64,000 bases of DNA, taken from Leguminivora glycinivorella (Eukaryota; Arthropoda; Insecta; Lepidoptera; Tortricidae). Each line of letters starts with the position of its first letter. Within the stretch, counting starts at the first letter, position 1. Made by a program: the position numbers and the translations under genes. Below, piece after piece: positions 31,618-43,741 of this stretch. The notes under the pieces were generated by a model. The model searched no databases, was not told where the DNA came from, and worked only from the letters and a program-made list of their open reading frames with translations. Location of the stretch: positions 5,518,001 through 5,582,000 of the forward strand of contig NC_062971.1 in NCBI RefSeq assembly GCF_023078275.1. Reading direction: 5' to 3'.

Positions 31618-33305
31618 CTGTTGGCTAAACGGGGCGTCAAGGATGTAGCTACGAGAGATACGTCCGTATGACAAAGAAATATGCTGCTGAAAGCAGCCAA
31701 ATAACGTACCCATTCCATCTACGCCGTCCTAATAAATGAAAAGCTCAAAAAAACTTACGGAGCTCTGTATGCACCTAACTTATACGGATGTTAGGTTCAG
31801 TACTGTTAGACGGGGGTCAAAGATATCACACAACACTCGTTAAGATAGGCCTGAAATGTAAAAGCGAGTAGTGTAAAAGAGAGACAGGCCACATATCAGC
31901 ATAGTTGGATATTACACATCTGCTGATCGTGCCTTTTGTCAATTATAGTGAAAACTATAAATTATTACTTACTCTATAAGGCAGTTGTACATCACACGGA
32001 AGTTTTAATAATGTGCAATCGAAAAACAATCTTACTTCGACAGAAATAAAATTGATTTTTCGGAGGCAGTCTAAAACCGACATTGATTAAAAAGGTAATA
32101 AACAGTTCTGCGCCACCATGCGGAAAAAACAGCTCTTACCTTAAAAATGTTGGGTTGGAATAAAGTCATAACTATAAATGTGTTTTGCAATATGTCAGGA
32201 TCATCGAATTTAGCGCTGTGCGTGCTCAAATGAGAATTATTATTAAGGTTATAATTAAAATTAAAATAGGGCGAGTTGATAAGGCACTTACGTTAGCAAA
32301 ATGTATGGGTTGTTGCATCAGTCTGATTGTGTGTATAGTTTAGACTTATTTTCCAGTTTTATTGCAAAACACGTGTATGGTATATGCTTTTTCTTACACG
32401 GTACATAAAAACTAGTAAAATTGTAGATTAGTATGTAAATAGAATTAGAATTGGATCGAAATTGCTTTAAATTTTTATATGTTTAATTTCATAACGATCA
32501 AAGTTTTTAATTTTTAACATTCAGTGATAATACTTTCTTTTAATTTAATAATTATAGTAATACGTAATAATCACACATAATTGTAAGTCCCTACTTTTAT
32601 AGAGTAGTAAATGCCATGAAAGTAATTTTGAACTGTGATTTTGTGATGTTCAAAGCTGGTTTATTTATTGTACATAATATTCAGTATTTCGTAATTACTT
32701 AAAATCAGTAGCCGCGTGTGTTTTAATACTAATAACGATTTTTAATTAGATTTATGAATTTTCCTAAAACATTTTATTATTATATGTCTGTGCTTTTTAT
32801 TCTATTGAGATGTTTTTAACTTTTCAGATTTTTGACTTTCTTAGTTTTTTATAATTATTATGTTTTATTGTATAACTTGCGAATTGATATGTTATTTTCG
32901 TGAAACGAACATTTTTATTGTGTTGTATTTTGTTTCTTATATTTTTATAGTTTGACAGTATTTGTTGCGCAAAGCTTTTAAATCCAGGACTTAGGGACTC
33001 TAGTCCTTACTTCGTCACGTCCTTTTCCGTCCAACGGATACAGACATCTTTATATAAGGTTATGTAAGCGCAAATTTGTAATTAAATAAGAATATATATT
33101 ATATTTCTAACTTGTGTGTGTAATAAGTCAATTTATTGTTTATAAGAATAAGTAGGTCATGAACACAAACTTAATTTGATATTAACTTGGACACAAAGTT
33201 GTAAATTTCGGTGTTTTATTGTATATTTCATAGTACAATCAGCATCACACACTGTACCATTTTATCTAAGTAACTTTCTTAATACATCACACGTATTTTG
33301 TAGAT
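31618..33305 (+). other. FHIP 3' untranslated/downstream region
   Basis: AT-rich sequence after the FHIP stop. It includes the exon echo at 31702-31850; beyond that no repeat or gene was recognised. A single confident poly(A) signal cannot be chosen. Confidence 0.45.
31702..31850 (+). pseudogene. Decayed echo of the last FHIP exon and start of its 3'UTR
   Basis: 'tccatctacgccgtcctaat', 'aaagctcaaaaaaactt', 'gagctctgta' follow the order of exon 31385-31617. Then 'actgttagacgggggtcaa' matches the post-stop 'actgttggctaaacggggcg' region. The copy therefore includes untranslated sequence, which points to a DNA-level duplication. Confidence 0.75.
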
Positions 33306-33309
33306 TTAA

Positions 33310-34922
33310 GGTCAGTGTGGGGAAGACCGTCTACCCGGAAAGACCGTCTATTGACTATAACTTTTTTGTTTATATATCTACGCCACTCACACCTCTGGAG
33401 GTATAGCAGTTTTTCATCCTTAATCCATTGGTCTTCAATACATATCCCTAGGACGAACACTAGTTAACAATAAACTTGTTTCTCGTTTCGAACTCGAACA
33501 TCAAGTTCAACATGGTTCCGCAAAAAAATAAAATAAAATAGAAGCAGTCGGAATATTTATATATCATGTATGTAACGCAGTCATTTAATAACCGTTATTT
33601 CTGACTAGTACTATTATTCTACTCAAAACGCGCTCAATTTCTAGTTTTATGTTCTGAAATATGTAACTTAGAAATTGTGCCTAGTCAGAAAGTCCGGCAT
33701 AAAAAAGAAAGGCAAGACCGGCATATGATAAACAAGGAGTTGCCAACCTTTTTTAGGCTTTATTGGAAATAAGTCGAGTCTAAACAATATCAATATATAG
33801 GTACGTTTTTGGCTTATGATAGTTGTACCGTTTTTGATTTTAACTTCGAAATACAGTTTTGATAATGATTCGTATGGTGTTACTAAAATCATTCGAAAGT
33901 ATTAAGTAAAAATAAAATATATGTGACATGGTTGTGAAGAATGATAAGAGGTGAACAGAAGTAAGCCTACACTGCATTATTCATCATCATATTTAAGTTA
34001 GTAGAATTATCGTAAGCTCTAACCGTTTTTTATTATTTTTGCGGTGACAAATATTTCAAAAGAGAGTAGGGTTTCAAGTTGGTTATTATTTTTATAATCA
34101 GCATTAGTATTACTCAACAGGGACCGTATGGGTACCCTTTAAAACGGTTTTGACACTTTTGACCGACTATTTTAAGGCTACCCGACCGTTAATTGACATT
34201 GCTGGCTGTCACTTTGACAAAAAGTCGTCATGGGTGTCGTCAATAGGTTTTCGGGGGTGGTAGCTCAGGTAGGTGGTAACTCTGGTAGTAACTATAGAAA
34301 AACCAAGCATTGCTAAGAAATGTTACCAAACCAATTCACGACATCTTAATATCCTATTACCTTTTCTTAATAAAAAAAGTTTCAAAAACAGATAAGTAGT
34401 TGGATTTATATGAGTCTGTAATATCGTGACTAAATTGTATCGCAGCTGTTCGTTGTAAAAACAGTATTATGCAATATCTGGACCTGAAAAGAAAAGGTTA
34501 TGAACCCCATCTACGGGACTTATGCCGGTCTTGCCTTATAAATAGAAAAATGCTTATATGTTCAAAATTTTAACATTATTTTATTAATTATCTAGCACAT
34601 TCTGCCCTGTTATTACGTAAAATAACAATGATCATGATTTTGGAACCTAGTCTCATAGGAAATTACGCGACAACAAGCACTAGCACTAGACGGTCTTTCT
34701 GTACTCATCGCGGGAGGACGGTCAACCCGCCGAGCCTTATAAAATGTGATTTTTATGACTTAAAAGTACCTTATTTCACCAAAATATTATAAAAGCTTTG
34801 TAAAGTATAATATTTGCTATCTCATAGGACCATGCGCATTACGCCAGACTACATTAATTATAGAGTTTTATCCACTCAAACTTTATTTCAAATAAACTAT
34901 GCCGGTCTTGCCCGCACTGACC
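33310..34922. mobile_element. TTAA-flanked 1.6-kb non-autonomous DNA element (piggyBac-like)
   Basis: Ends are inverted repeats: GGTCAGTGTGGGGAAG at the left and the complement of GGTCAGTGCGGGCAAG at the right, each bordered by TTAA (33306-33309, 34923-34926). TTAA duplication is the hallmark of piggyBac insertion. Subterminal repeats of 'gccggtcttgcc' and 'agaccgtct' occur inside in both orientations. No transposase frame is present. Confidence 0.7.
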
Positions 34923-35230
34923 TTAAATAAGAACTTTTACATGACTTACAAGCAACTTACAAGGCAGTAAGTCAGCACATCACTTCAGAATCCTTCCTTA
35001 TGCTCAGCAACAAATATTTGGCCCTTGCCAGTAATAGTTTTTAGCTTTATTGTGACGCTGACTGTACCTGCAAAATACGCTTGCCAATTGCTAAGAATAA
35101 CAAATTGTTCTCAAACATTACCATCAATTGAATAGAATCAGTTACCTGGATAATTCAGATGTCAATAAAATAAATTGAACTATAGATTTGTTTTATTTCA
35201 TATTTACTTATTGGAATTCATGCGACAGTA

Positions 35231-35404
35231 AATCCATACCAATATCATAAATGGGAAAGTGTGTCTGTCAGTTTGTTTGTCCGCTTTTCACGGCAAAACG
35301 GAATTGTCGTGATTTTTTTTAAATGGAGATAGTTGAAGGGATGGATAGTGACATAGGCTACTTTTGTCTCATTCTAACTCGAGCGAAGCCGAGGACAAAC
35401 TAGT
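35231..35404 (+). repeat. Helitron-like short element, copy 3
   Basis: Starts TCCATACCAATATCATAAAT, includes 'tttgtccgcttttcacggc' and 'gtgacataggctacttttgt', ends ACAAACTAG before T. Confidence 0.65.
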
Positions 35405-35784
35405 AAGTAAGATCATAATATATATGTAATGAACTATTCATAAGAGCTTGTAACTAGGCCTACATGAATAAAGATATTTTGAATTGAATTGAATTGTATC
35501 CACATACATTATGGAAAATAAAAATGGCATAACAGATTGCATGAAAAAAACTATAAACTTGATGGAGATTAGTGAGTATTATTATATTTTTTATGCAACA
35601 GGCGTTTAAAGGAGGTAAAAAAAGACGAGTGGCGTGGGTAACAATTTGAGGCGAAGCGAGTATTTTTTGACAGTTAAACACCGTTGCATACAATACTTTT
35701 TCTACGACCATGCACTTACTTTATAATAGTTTTCTAGAATAACTTTCGTGAAATTCGCACTAATTCCTGTATTTTGACGCGTCG

Positions 35785-35990
35785 GCCTCCCCTCTATTCC
35801 TGCACTCCCCCTGTCGCTCGCACTCCCCCGCGCCGCCGCCGCCAGCCCGCGCCGCCGCCGCCAGCCCCCGGCGCGCCGCGCCCCCGCTATATCCCTTAAA
35901 GGCATCCTCACAATGCTTTAAGAGCTATATCGTATGCGTGGGTGCGCGGGGCGCCGGGCGGGGGCGGGCATCTTTTATGTAGGGTATTAA
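35785..35990. other. GC-rich island upstream of nischarin
   Basis: A strong local GC peak with two copies of CGCGCCGCCGCCGCCAGCCC and a later 'ggggcgccgggcgggggcgg'. An imperfect palindrome (about 35886-35930, 'gctatatcccttaaaggcat' against 'atgctttaagagctatat') lies between. It could be promoter-associated or a repeat. Confidence 0.5.
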
Positions 35991-36129
35991 CGATCTATGA
36001 ACGACTCTGTAAATGACGAATAACAACACGGGAGTAGAAAAAATACTATATTATTCTTTGATGGAGATTGTTAAGTGTTGTTCTATAATTATAATCTTAC
36101 CTACAAATATACAACACGGACACGAAACT

Positions 36130-36306
36130 CTACCTGTCAAAGTGTCATTCTGTCAGTGTCAAATGACTGTCAAACAAAAGGCTCATTTCGCGGAAGTTCC
36201 CCGTTCATTGCGTCACACGAAATGTGAAAACAAAATCAAAATAATTATTCAAATAGTCGACGATTAAATTCAGTGACACGAAGCAGAAGTTCTTCAAATA
36301 CTAAAT
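36130..36306 (+). promoter_or_regulatory. Nischarin promoter/5'UTR region
   Basis: Dense TGTCA words (about five in 36135-36175) precede a leader ending in AAAT before ATG 36307. No TATA box was seen. The start-site position is not determinable. Confidence 0.45.
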
Positions 36307-39300
36307 ATGTCGTCGTTTGTAAATCACCGAAATGAAGCGTCGGTGAGCGTTGACCAGACGAGCTCGAAAGAAACTGTAACTTATTACAGAATAACAGTTA
36401 AAGTTGGCCCTGTGCAGTGGAACGTGTTGCATCGGTACAATGACTTTGTAGAGCTCCACGACAAGCTCATCTCTAACCATGGAGTGGCCAAGGAGTTATT
36501 GCCCCCAAAGAAAGTTATACGGAATAAAACACCAAAGTTCGTGGAACAAAGGCGGGAGGCGTTGGACGTGTATTTGAAGAACGTTTTCAACTATTTGAAG
36601 TTGTCTATGCCGTATGAGTTCGCCCACTTTCTGGACATGCATTTGTATGATATATTTTTCCTGCTGCAGGATTTGGCCAAGACTTTGTTTTTAGAAGGGG
36701 ATAAGTTATTAGAGAATGAAAAGTCACATAAATTTACGCCAATGGAGGTTTGTTTACTTACAGTACAATATTTTTAAATCATCAAATTACTACATAAGTT
36801 ACTCACTTAAGGAAAAGAAAACCTAATTGGAATAAATATGCAGTATGCATGGTAGCTGTAGTCAAGCGCGGATCCAGCTTCGTGCCCAGGGGGGGGGGTC
36901 ACGTGGTAAAGGCCCAGGCCCCAGAGGGGGGTCACGTGGTCTATTTGTATGGCCAACCTAGGCTCCAGGGAGGGGGTCATGACCCCCATGACAAATGACT
37001 CAGTGTTATTAGTCATTTTGTGTACAGTTTTGATACCTATTGTATTAGAAAGATAAGATATCAGCTTATTATAGCTTATCTATCCATTATTGATCCTGAT
37101 TGAGAGAGGAGATTAGAACTGTAATCACATAATATCATTCATTAAGCTCAAGAATATTATAAGATAATATAAGATATAAGAAAATTAAGAAATTATATTA
37201 AGTCCTGAAATCTTATGACAGAAAGTATTTTGACGCTTAGTTAGACAATATCAATTCTTAAACATCTATATACAGAAGCAAAAAAACTTAAAAGTAATAC
37301 TTGCTACTTTACATAACAGCTGTTTTAATAAATAATAAGTCGCCTTCACAATTATTATTGCTCCATTATCCTAAATAATTTATATGCAGCACCAACTACT
37401 CTTACTTTCTCATGTAAATATGTATATGCAAATTATGTATTGTTAAAGATTAATATTATTGTTCTAATTTTTTTTTCTACTTAACCATAGTTAATTATTA
37501 GCAGTAAGAAAAGTTCAATTGGGGAATAAAGTATGAGAGAGACAAATCCCATATCACAGAGAACCTCCTATAGAGTGCCAATACTGTAAATTTTGTGCGC
37601 GCTACAAATCACCAGTGCTTGGGGCGCGAGGAGCGGGAGGGGAATGTGTTTAGCGCACTGCGATTGGTCGTTTCAAGGACGGCAGGCAGTCGCGCCGTGG
37701 TCGCGCCAGATGAAAAGGGAGTCGCGTAAATAGCCAGTCTAAGTTGACCTATGCCGGCTCTGAATAAATTATAAATATGACTTATTTGTGGAATGTAATA
37801 CTGTCTGTTTTTAAATTTGATCTTCTTGTTACCTTTCCACACCATTTCACACTACAGGTGGACATCTTTAAGGCATCAAAATACCCTTTTTCAATTTTTT
37901 TATTGTGAAAAACACGAGCTGCTTTCGGGTCGGTTACTTGGTCGTTACTGATCGGGCACGGCGAGCGCCCGCGCTTATATCATGGCAAATACAAGTAAGG
38001 CTGGTGACCGCGAGTCATCTTGTAATGGATGTCTATAGGGGTTGGTCTGTGTCCCATATTCAGGTTTCCTTCCACCACATAAGTAGAATGGCATCAAGGG
38101 TGGAACTAAATGAACATGATTGACAACTGAATAAATGAATAATGAACTAGCTTTATTCTCAGCTCAGGTGATCTATCAGCGCTGGCCCCTGGTCAGCATT
38201 TATGCCCATAGCCCAGACCTGAATCTGAAGGAGAAGGGGGGGGGGGGGGGGGTTAAATTTGTATTATTTCTACCATTTAGCTCAGAAATTTTGCTGAGAA
38301 TCAGTAGTAACTATCAACTGACTTCTATTTGTTTCAGCTGCATGCAATAAGTGAGCGTTTAAAAATGGCCTGCCCACCAACCGAGAAACAGGACCAAATG
38401 TATGACTTCAGCCACATCCTCGACTACTGCTCGCAGCTCCGAGCTCTGAACATCGAGGGCAGCTACGAGAAGCTTGGCACGAGCTCCATAGTCCCTAATG
38501 AGCTGCAGTTTGACCTGGTGCCGTTTAAGTCTCTGCAGGAGTTGACAATACTTGGAGTTCCTATGGGATGTATACAGAGTGTTGGTGAGTTCATAATTTT
38601 GGATTGGATTCTGAATATTTTGGGACGTCAAATAAAACATTGACAAGCATTTCTATTTGTCCTCTTTGACTGGTACAGTGGTAGCATTAGATAGAACTTA
38701 GTTTTACTACATCTACGAGTACATCTAGTTTTGATAGGCATTTTGTGTGAATTGACAGTCATTGTGGCCATTTTGCCTGAATATCCTGAAAATGATATTG
38801 GACTAAACTCTAACCACCCCAGTGGCATTTGTACTAATGCTTCTTCATAACATAAATTAGTTTTTAGTTTAAGATACATTATAATATATGACATTTCATA
38901 TTGAGAAAAGTACTAAATAGTAGTACATGTTTTCCACACAGTAGGACTATGTCGCCGCGAGAGTATGTCGCCGCGAGATAGATGACACGTCTTCTTCTAA
39001 CTGTATTAATAACATAAGGACGGGTAGTCTATCTCGCGGCGACATACTCTCGAGGCAATCATGTGCTGGGCCTACTGATCAAGTTTCAAAAACGTACTAA
39101 ACAAAAGTTAGAAGATATTGTACAGCATTTTGGCAATTAGGTGAAATATGAGTCTTATTCAAAATCGTAACATAATAGCACAAATATTTTCTGAAGACTA
39201 AAAAAAATGTTTCCTTCCCCAGGTTCCCTCCGAGACACACTTGTGAGTTTATCAGTACTGGTGGCGAGTGTGGTGTCAATGAATGAGTTCTTGCTAGTAG

Positions 39301-42300
39301 ATATTCTACATAAAGACCCTTCCAGCATAGCGGATACTGTGGTAAGTCTCACACAAGTCTATTGTGACATTGACATGGGTAGTAAAATTCGATCAAAGTT
39401 ATTATTGAGTAATTACTAATCACTCTACACTAATGACGCCCAACGACCACGAATTTATGTTTTATTTAAATATCCAATGAATGATTATTTTTAATTAAAC
39501 ATAATATTTGATAGTGTGTAAAATATCTGGCGTAATCACGTTGATTCTAAAATAATTACAATTGAGACGGAAATGCCCGCTAATGATACTAGTTTTTTTT
39601 TAAACTTAAAAACTGTTTCATTAGCATTACATTATGGTGTACAAAACGTCAGTTAACCAACCTATGCTACCCTTTTAGGTATCTAATCTATTATAGTTAT
39701 CAAATATCTAGCCTAGCCTAGTATACAGACATCCTAACCTAGACTACTAACCTTATGTAAGTATAAGTTGACATACTTCATTGAATATATGATTTGAGCT
39801 GCATCTGCGACCCTGGAATTGCGTGTGTTACGTGTGTATAAGTTACATATTAATTTGCGTATTGCGAAGGTTGTTTGCATCCATAGTCCATACTATCCAT
39901 CCATGCTAATATTATAAATGAGAAAGTGTGTGTGTCTGTTTATTTGTCCGTCTTTCACGGCGAAACGGAGCGACGAATTGATATGATTTTTTAAGTGGAA
40001 ATAGTTGAAGAGATGGAGAGTGACATAAATAAATAAATAAATATTGGGTCACCTTACACGGATCAATTTAGCCCCAAACTAAACAAAGCTTGTACGTTAT
40101 GGGGGCTAAGCGACGATATACTTACTTAAATAGATAAATACATACTTAGTATATACATAGAAAACATCCATGACTCAGGAATACATACTTAAATAGATAA
40201 CCAGAATAGATGACTCAGGATCTGTGCTCATCACACAAATAAATGCCCTTACCGGGATTCGAACCCAGGACCGCGACTTAGCAGGCAGGGTCACTACCGA
40301 CTGAGCCAGACTGATCGTCAAATAGGTTACCTTTTGTCTCTTTCTAACCCCCTACTTCCCTAAAAGGGGTGTGGAAGTTTGTATTGAGCATTCCGCTTGG
40401 ATTTAACGCGAGCGAAACCGTGGGCAAAAGCTAGTTTGCAATACAGCTATTATGGACTTCTTTTGAAATAAACAGTGGTCTCAAACGCGTGAACTTTATT
40501 TTCAGATTAATCTGATTAATGACATAAACATTTATGTTATTGAACAATGATAAGAGCGCACGCGTCCATGAGTCCATTATCAAAGACTAGGCTCATCTAA
40601 ATAGGTCACTAAGATTACTTTATCTGGGCTGTGTGGTCGGCCTGGATAGCTACTCTACAACTATATTAGTCTAGCTGAATATAAAATAGTCATTTATTGA
40701 CTATACTAAATTCCAAGAAATAATTGTGCCTCAGAATTAGGTACACAATCCGGGCACAATCCTACCTATAGGCACTATAAGTAAATTTTGTCCTGCATGT
40801 TTATGAAACATATACAACTCTGCTAATAATTGTAGCGCTTTTTAGAGTGCGTAAAGCGACACATCTGTTACAGCTGTAAAAGTCAAAACACGATTTTTTG
40901 TTACACTTCTTTTTACACTTTTCGTTACATACCTATTTATTTACCCTATGTTATCGACTACGCTCGTAGCGCGTAGCACACGCTGGCACGAGTATTGTGC
41001 ATCTCTTTGCTACATCTAGTATGGTTGGCCTGGATAGTTACTCTACGTTGCTCACAAAATGACACAAGACTTATTGTAGGCATACACCGATTAACAGCTT
41101 AGACGGACTGAATTGTGGTAAACTCTTTTGATCACGTGTGTAGGCACGCGATCGCTTACATGCTATGAGTCTGCATAAGTGCTACTATTTAGTGTAGATT
41201 TAGATTAAGAAGCACTTGCTAGTTGAAAGGATGACTCTCACTGACTTTTCAGACTCTACATCTAGTTCAAAATATGTGGCGTGGCTATTTCGATCCTATA
41301 CAAAAAATTCAAAGTAAGAACAGCTCATCACATCCTAGCTTACCTATCTATGTTGAGTAAGGGGTTGTGTTTTCGCATTTTCTAAACATTCTCTTCCTTT
41401 ATGAATACAGAATATCTCCTTCGACTGGTCTAACCAATGAAGATAAACAGATTATGTTCAATGTCAGATTTGCGAACACTCGGCCGTTATACGCGGATCC
41501 AGTCGCCGCGTGAGGGAGCCGTAATACACCAATTTTGTTATAAAAATAGATATAAAATAAGGCACATCCAGTTTGAGAGCAAAAAGGCGACTAATTTTCA
41601 AAATGTGGGCATCTCGCGACTTTACTGCTTAGTTTCTGACAAACTGAATATGCCAGTGTATAGATTTTAGCTTAGATACTATCATATGTATTTGTAGATT
41701 ATGTATATGTTTAGGACAGATGTATTTGATTAGCTAGTTAAGGGTTACACGTGCCATTGTCGCGCTTAAAGACTTAGATAAAGACATTCCGAACAGCGAC
41801 TAGTAAATACTAATACTGTATCCATTGCGATAAGTGATTAGTGCGACTATAGGTCAGTTTGAATATAGACTTGTTCAGTAAACATTACATAATCATTTAT
41901 TTAACTGTGGCCAGTACAAAATAACAACGAATATAACTTCTAAGTAGTTGTTGTTTTATATTGTACTGGTCATAGTTGGTTGATCGAATCAGAAAAATAA
42001 AACAAAATATTTTCGAAGATGAAATGTTACAACATGTCATGTTCTAACATTCATATAATAACATGTTCACTAACATGCTTAATCAGTATATTTGACATAA
42101 TGGAACATAAAATATATGCCTATACCTACCCCATAATACAACTTTATATAATTCTTTACAGAAATGGAAGAAGCTGTCAGTCGTGAACTTCGCAAGCAAC
42201 AACATAAAAGACATGGACTGGGCGATCAAGCTCGTCCCGAAGCTGCAGCACCTCAGCCTGTCCTCCAACAAGCTGGCCGAGCTGTGCGACGTGTCCTGTC

Positions 42301-42752
42301 TCCACGAGCTGCGCGTCCTCAACCTGTCCATGAACAACTTCCAACTCTGCGAGAGCTGGCACTCCAAGATAGGTAACATCGTCAAGATAGATCTCTCACA
42401 GAACAAGGTCGAAACTCTCCAAGGATTCTCGAGGTTATACTCCTTAGAAAGCTTGGATTTGAGCTGCAACTGCGTCACAGATGTCGAAGAGGTCCAGCAT
42501 ATTTGTAAACTCCCTGTTTTAGAATATCTATGGCTCACCGCTAACCCAGTTGCGTCCACCGTAGATTACAGAGTAAAGGTTCTAGAACAGTTCAATACAA
42601 GGATGGAGGAGATTTGTTTAGACAATGAAAGGGCATCTGGGAAAGAGCTGGATACGGCCAGGGTGCTGCAAGCCTTAAGGGTGGTGAAAGAGGGCAAGAC
42701 CCCGAGCTTTCTGCAGAACAATAACACTACACATTGCTTTAATAGGAGTTGA
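36307..42752 (+). CDS. NISCH: Nischarin (PX domain and leucine-rich repeats), compact insect form
   Basis: Nischarin is an endosome-associated PX-LRR protein that in mammals binds PI3P and regulates integrin, Rac and PAK signalling. Exons: 36307-36747, 38338-38584, 39223-39341, 42162-42752 (TGA); all GT-AG, phases consistent, 465 residues. The PX domain spans about residues 12-115, with the phosphoinositide-binding RYNDF and the following LLPPKK loop. Residues about 270-410 are LRRs (LVPKLQHLSLSSNKLAEL, LRVLNLSMNN, LESLDLSCNCV). The end has DYRVKVLEQF and KELDTARVLQALRVVKEGK, which resemble the segment after the LRRs in the human protein. The stop comes soon afterwards, so the long C-terminal half of vertebrate nischarin is absent. 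ATG 36307 opens the frame directly before the PX domain. Confidence 0.92.
36880..36995. repeat. G-run repeat ('ggatccagcttcgtgccc'), copy 1
   Basis: 'gatccagcttcgtgcccagg', 'gggggtcacgtggt' and 'gggggtcatgaccccc'. A second copy at 44409-44510 ends in 'ctggatccgcgc', showing inverted ends, so this is a small MITE-like element. Confidence 0.65.
37570..37750. other. GC-richer intronic block in nischarin intron 1
   Basis: Contains 'gcgcgaggagcgggagggga', 'actgcgattggtcgtttcaa' and 'gcgccgtggtcgcgccag'. It may be a repeat; I found no second copy here. Confidence 0.3.
38236..38252 (+). repeat. Poly-G tract (17 G)
   Basis: An uninterrupted run of 17 G about 85 bp before the acceptor of nischarin exon 38338-38584. 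Confidence 0.85.
38959..39051. repeat. Perfect 23-bp inverted repeat
   Basis: GAGAGTATGTCGCCGCGAGA.. at 38959-38981 is exactly complemented at 39029-39051. An extra copy of GTCGCCGCGAGA precedes the left arm. Probably a small MITE in nischarin intron 2. Confidence 0.8.
39898..40437 (+). repeat. Helitron-like element, copy 4, split by a SINE
   Basis: The left part (39898-40025) and right part (40319-40437, ending AAAAGCTAG before T) join to give the family consensus around 'gagtgacat|aggttacctttt'. The right part has an extra 'cctacttccctaaaaggggt' segment. Confidence 0.7.
40026..40318 (-). mobile_element. tRNA-derived SINE, family F
   Basis: Minus strand: head 'gtctggctcagtcggtagtg', B-box GGTTCGAATCCC, 'tttgtgtgatgagcacagat', tail of TAAA units at 40026-40042. 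Inserted in the Helitron-like element above. Confidence 0.85.
41905..41980. repeat. Short inverted repeat
   Basis: 'aactgtggccagtacaaaat' against 'attgtactggtcatagtt', with AACAAC/GTTGTT continuing the pairing. Decayed hairpin element in nischarin intron 3. Confidence 0.6.
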
Positions 42753-43260
42753 CAGATAGGTTTGTAAGTAGAACAATTTGATTTGGAAATATTTTTAAAA
42801 GACAAGAGGTAGTTATTAAAGAATATGATAGTAGAATATGGTAGTTATTCAATTACGCCTGGCATCCGTTGACTCGTTGGGTCGATGACATCCGGAAAAT
42901 AGCGGGTCACAACTGGATGAGACAAGCCCAGGATCGGGAGAAGTGGCGTATCAGATGAGATGCCTTTGCTCAGCAGTGGGCAATAAAGGGCTGGTATGAT
43001 GATGATTATAATGAGTTATTAAAGAACTGCCTCGGCTAGAAATTATTTGGACGTTTTAATATCCTGTTAAAATGTTATAAATATATGATTTGATTTTTTT
43101 TATAGACTTAACACCAGAATTTAAAGGGTGTTTAACTCGATTGTGTTATTCCTGATTTATTGTTCTTGTATAATATTACGTCACTTATACCCTGACGCTA
43201 AATCGGTGTAAATATTATAATCTCTTAAATGTGCGTGATAATAAATAATTAATTAATTAT
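42753..43260 (+). other. Nischarin 3'UTR and poly(A) region
   Basis: Follows the TGA at 42750-42752. It contains a LINE fragment and an AATAAA at 43240-43245 in AT-rich sequence, a plausible poly(A) signal. Confidence 0.5.
42858..43012 (+). pseudogene. LINE 3'-end fragment
   Basis: Translates to RWVDDIRKIAGHNWMRQAQD followed by REKW, the typical last segment of a LINE polymerase ORF, then 'gggcaataaagggctggtat' and GATGAT repeats. It is 5'-truncated and probably lies in the nischarin 3'UTR. Confidence 0.7.
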
Positions 43261-43421
43261 AATATAAATGTATGTACCCTTAATTTATATGATATATAAA
43301 TGGCTGACAAGCTATGATTCACTGGTTGAATTAAATTAATTAAATGTAGATGGCTCTGCCCCATTTAAAAAACCTATTATCCACACAGCGCTATCTATAA
43401 TAACTGTCATTTTTGAAACAT

Positions 43422-43732
43422 TAGTGGGCCATTTTTTTCAAAGTTGTCCACCCCACTTTTTTTGTAACCTGGGTATTTTTTACGTGATTAATACTCAGAA
43501 TCGCGAGCTCTTTCGATCCTGATAGGAGAAAAAAAATGTCCCAAGATTTCCATACATTTTTTCGAACCTTCCGTATGGTAACGGAATGGGAAAAAAATCT
43601 TGGGACACTTTTTTTCTCCTATTAGAATTGAAAGAGTTCGCGATTCTGAGTGGAAACCACAAAAAAAATTCGAAAAATTTCAAAATCCAAAAAAAAAGTG
43701 GGGTGGACGACTTTAAAAAAAAATGGCCCTAG
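43422..43732. repeat. MITE with long inverted repeats
   Basis: Outer arms TAGTGGGCCATTTTTTT and 'gtccaccccactttttt' are complemented at 43690-43732. Inner arms (43493-43550, 43590-43655) share 'ctcagaatcgcgagctcttt' and 'tcccaagattt'. A related inner stem occurs at 58544-58718. Confidence 0.8.
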
Positions 43733-43741
43733 TATGTCTAA

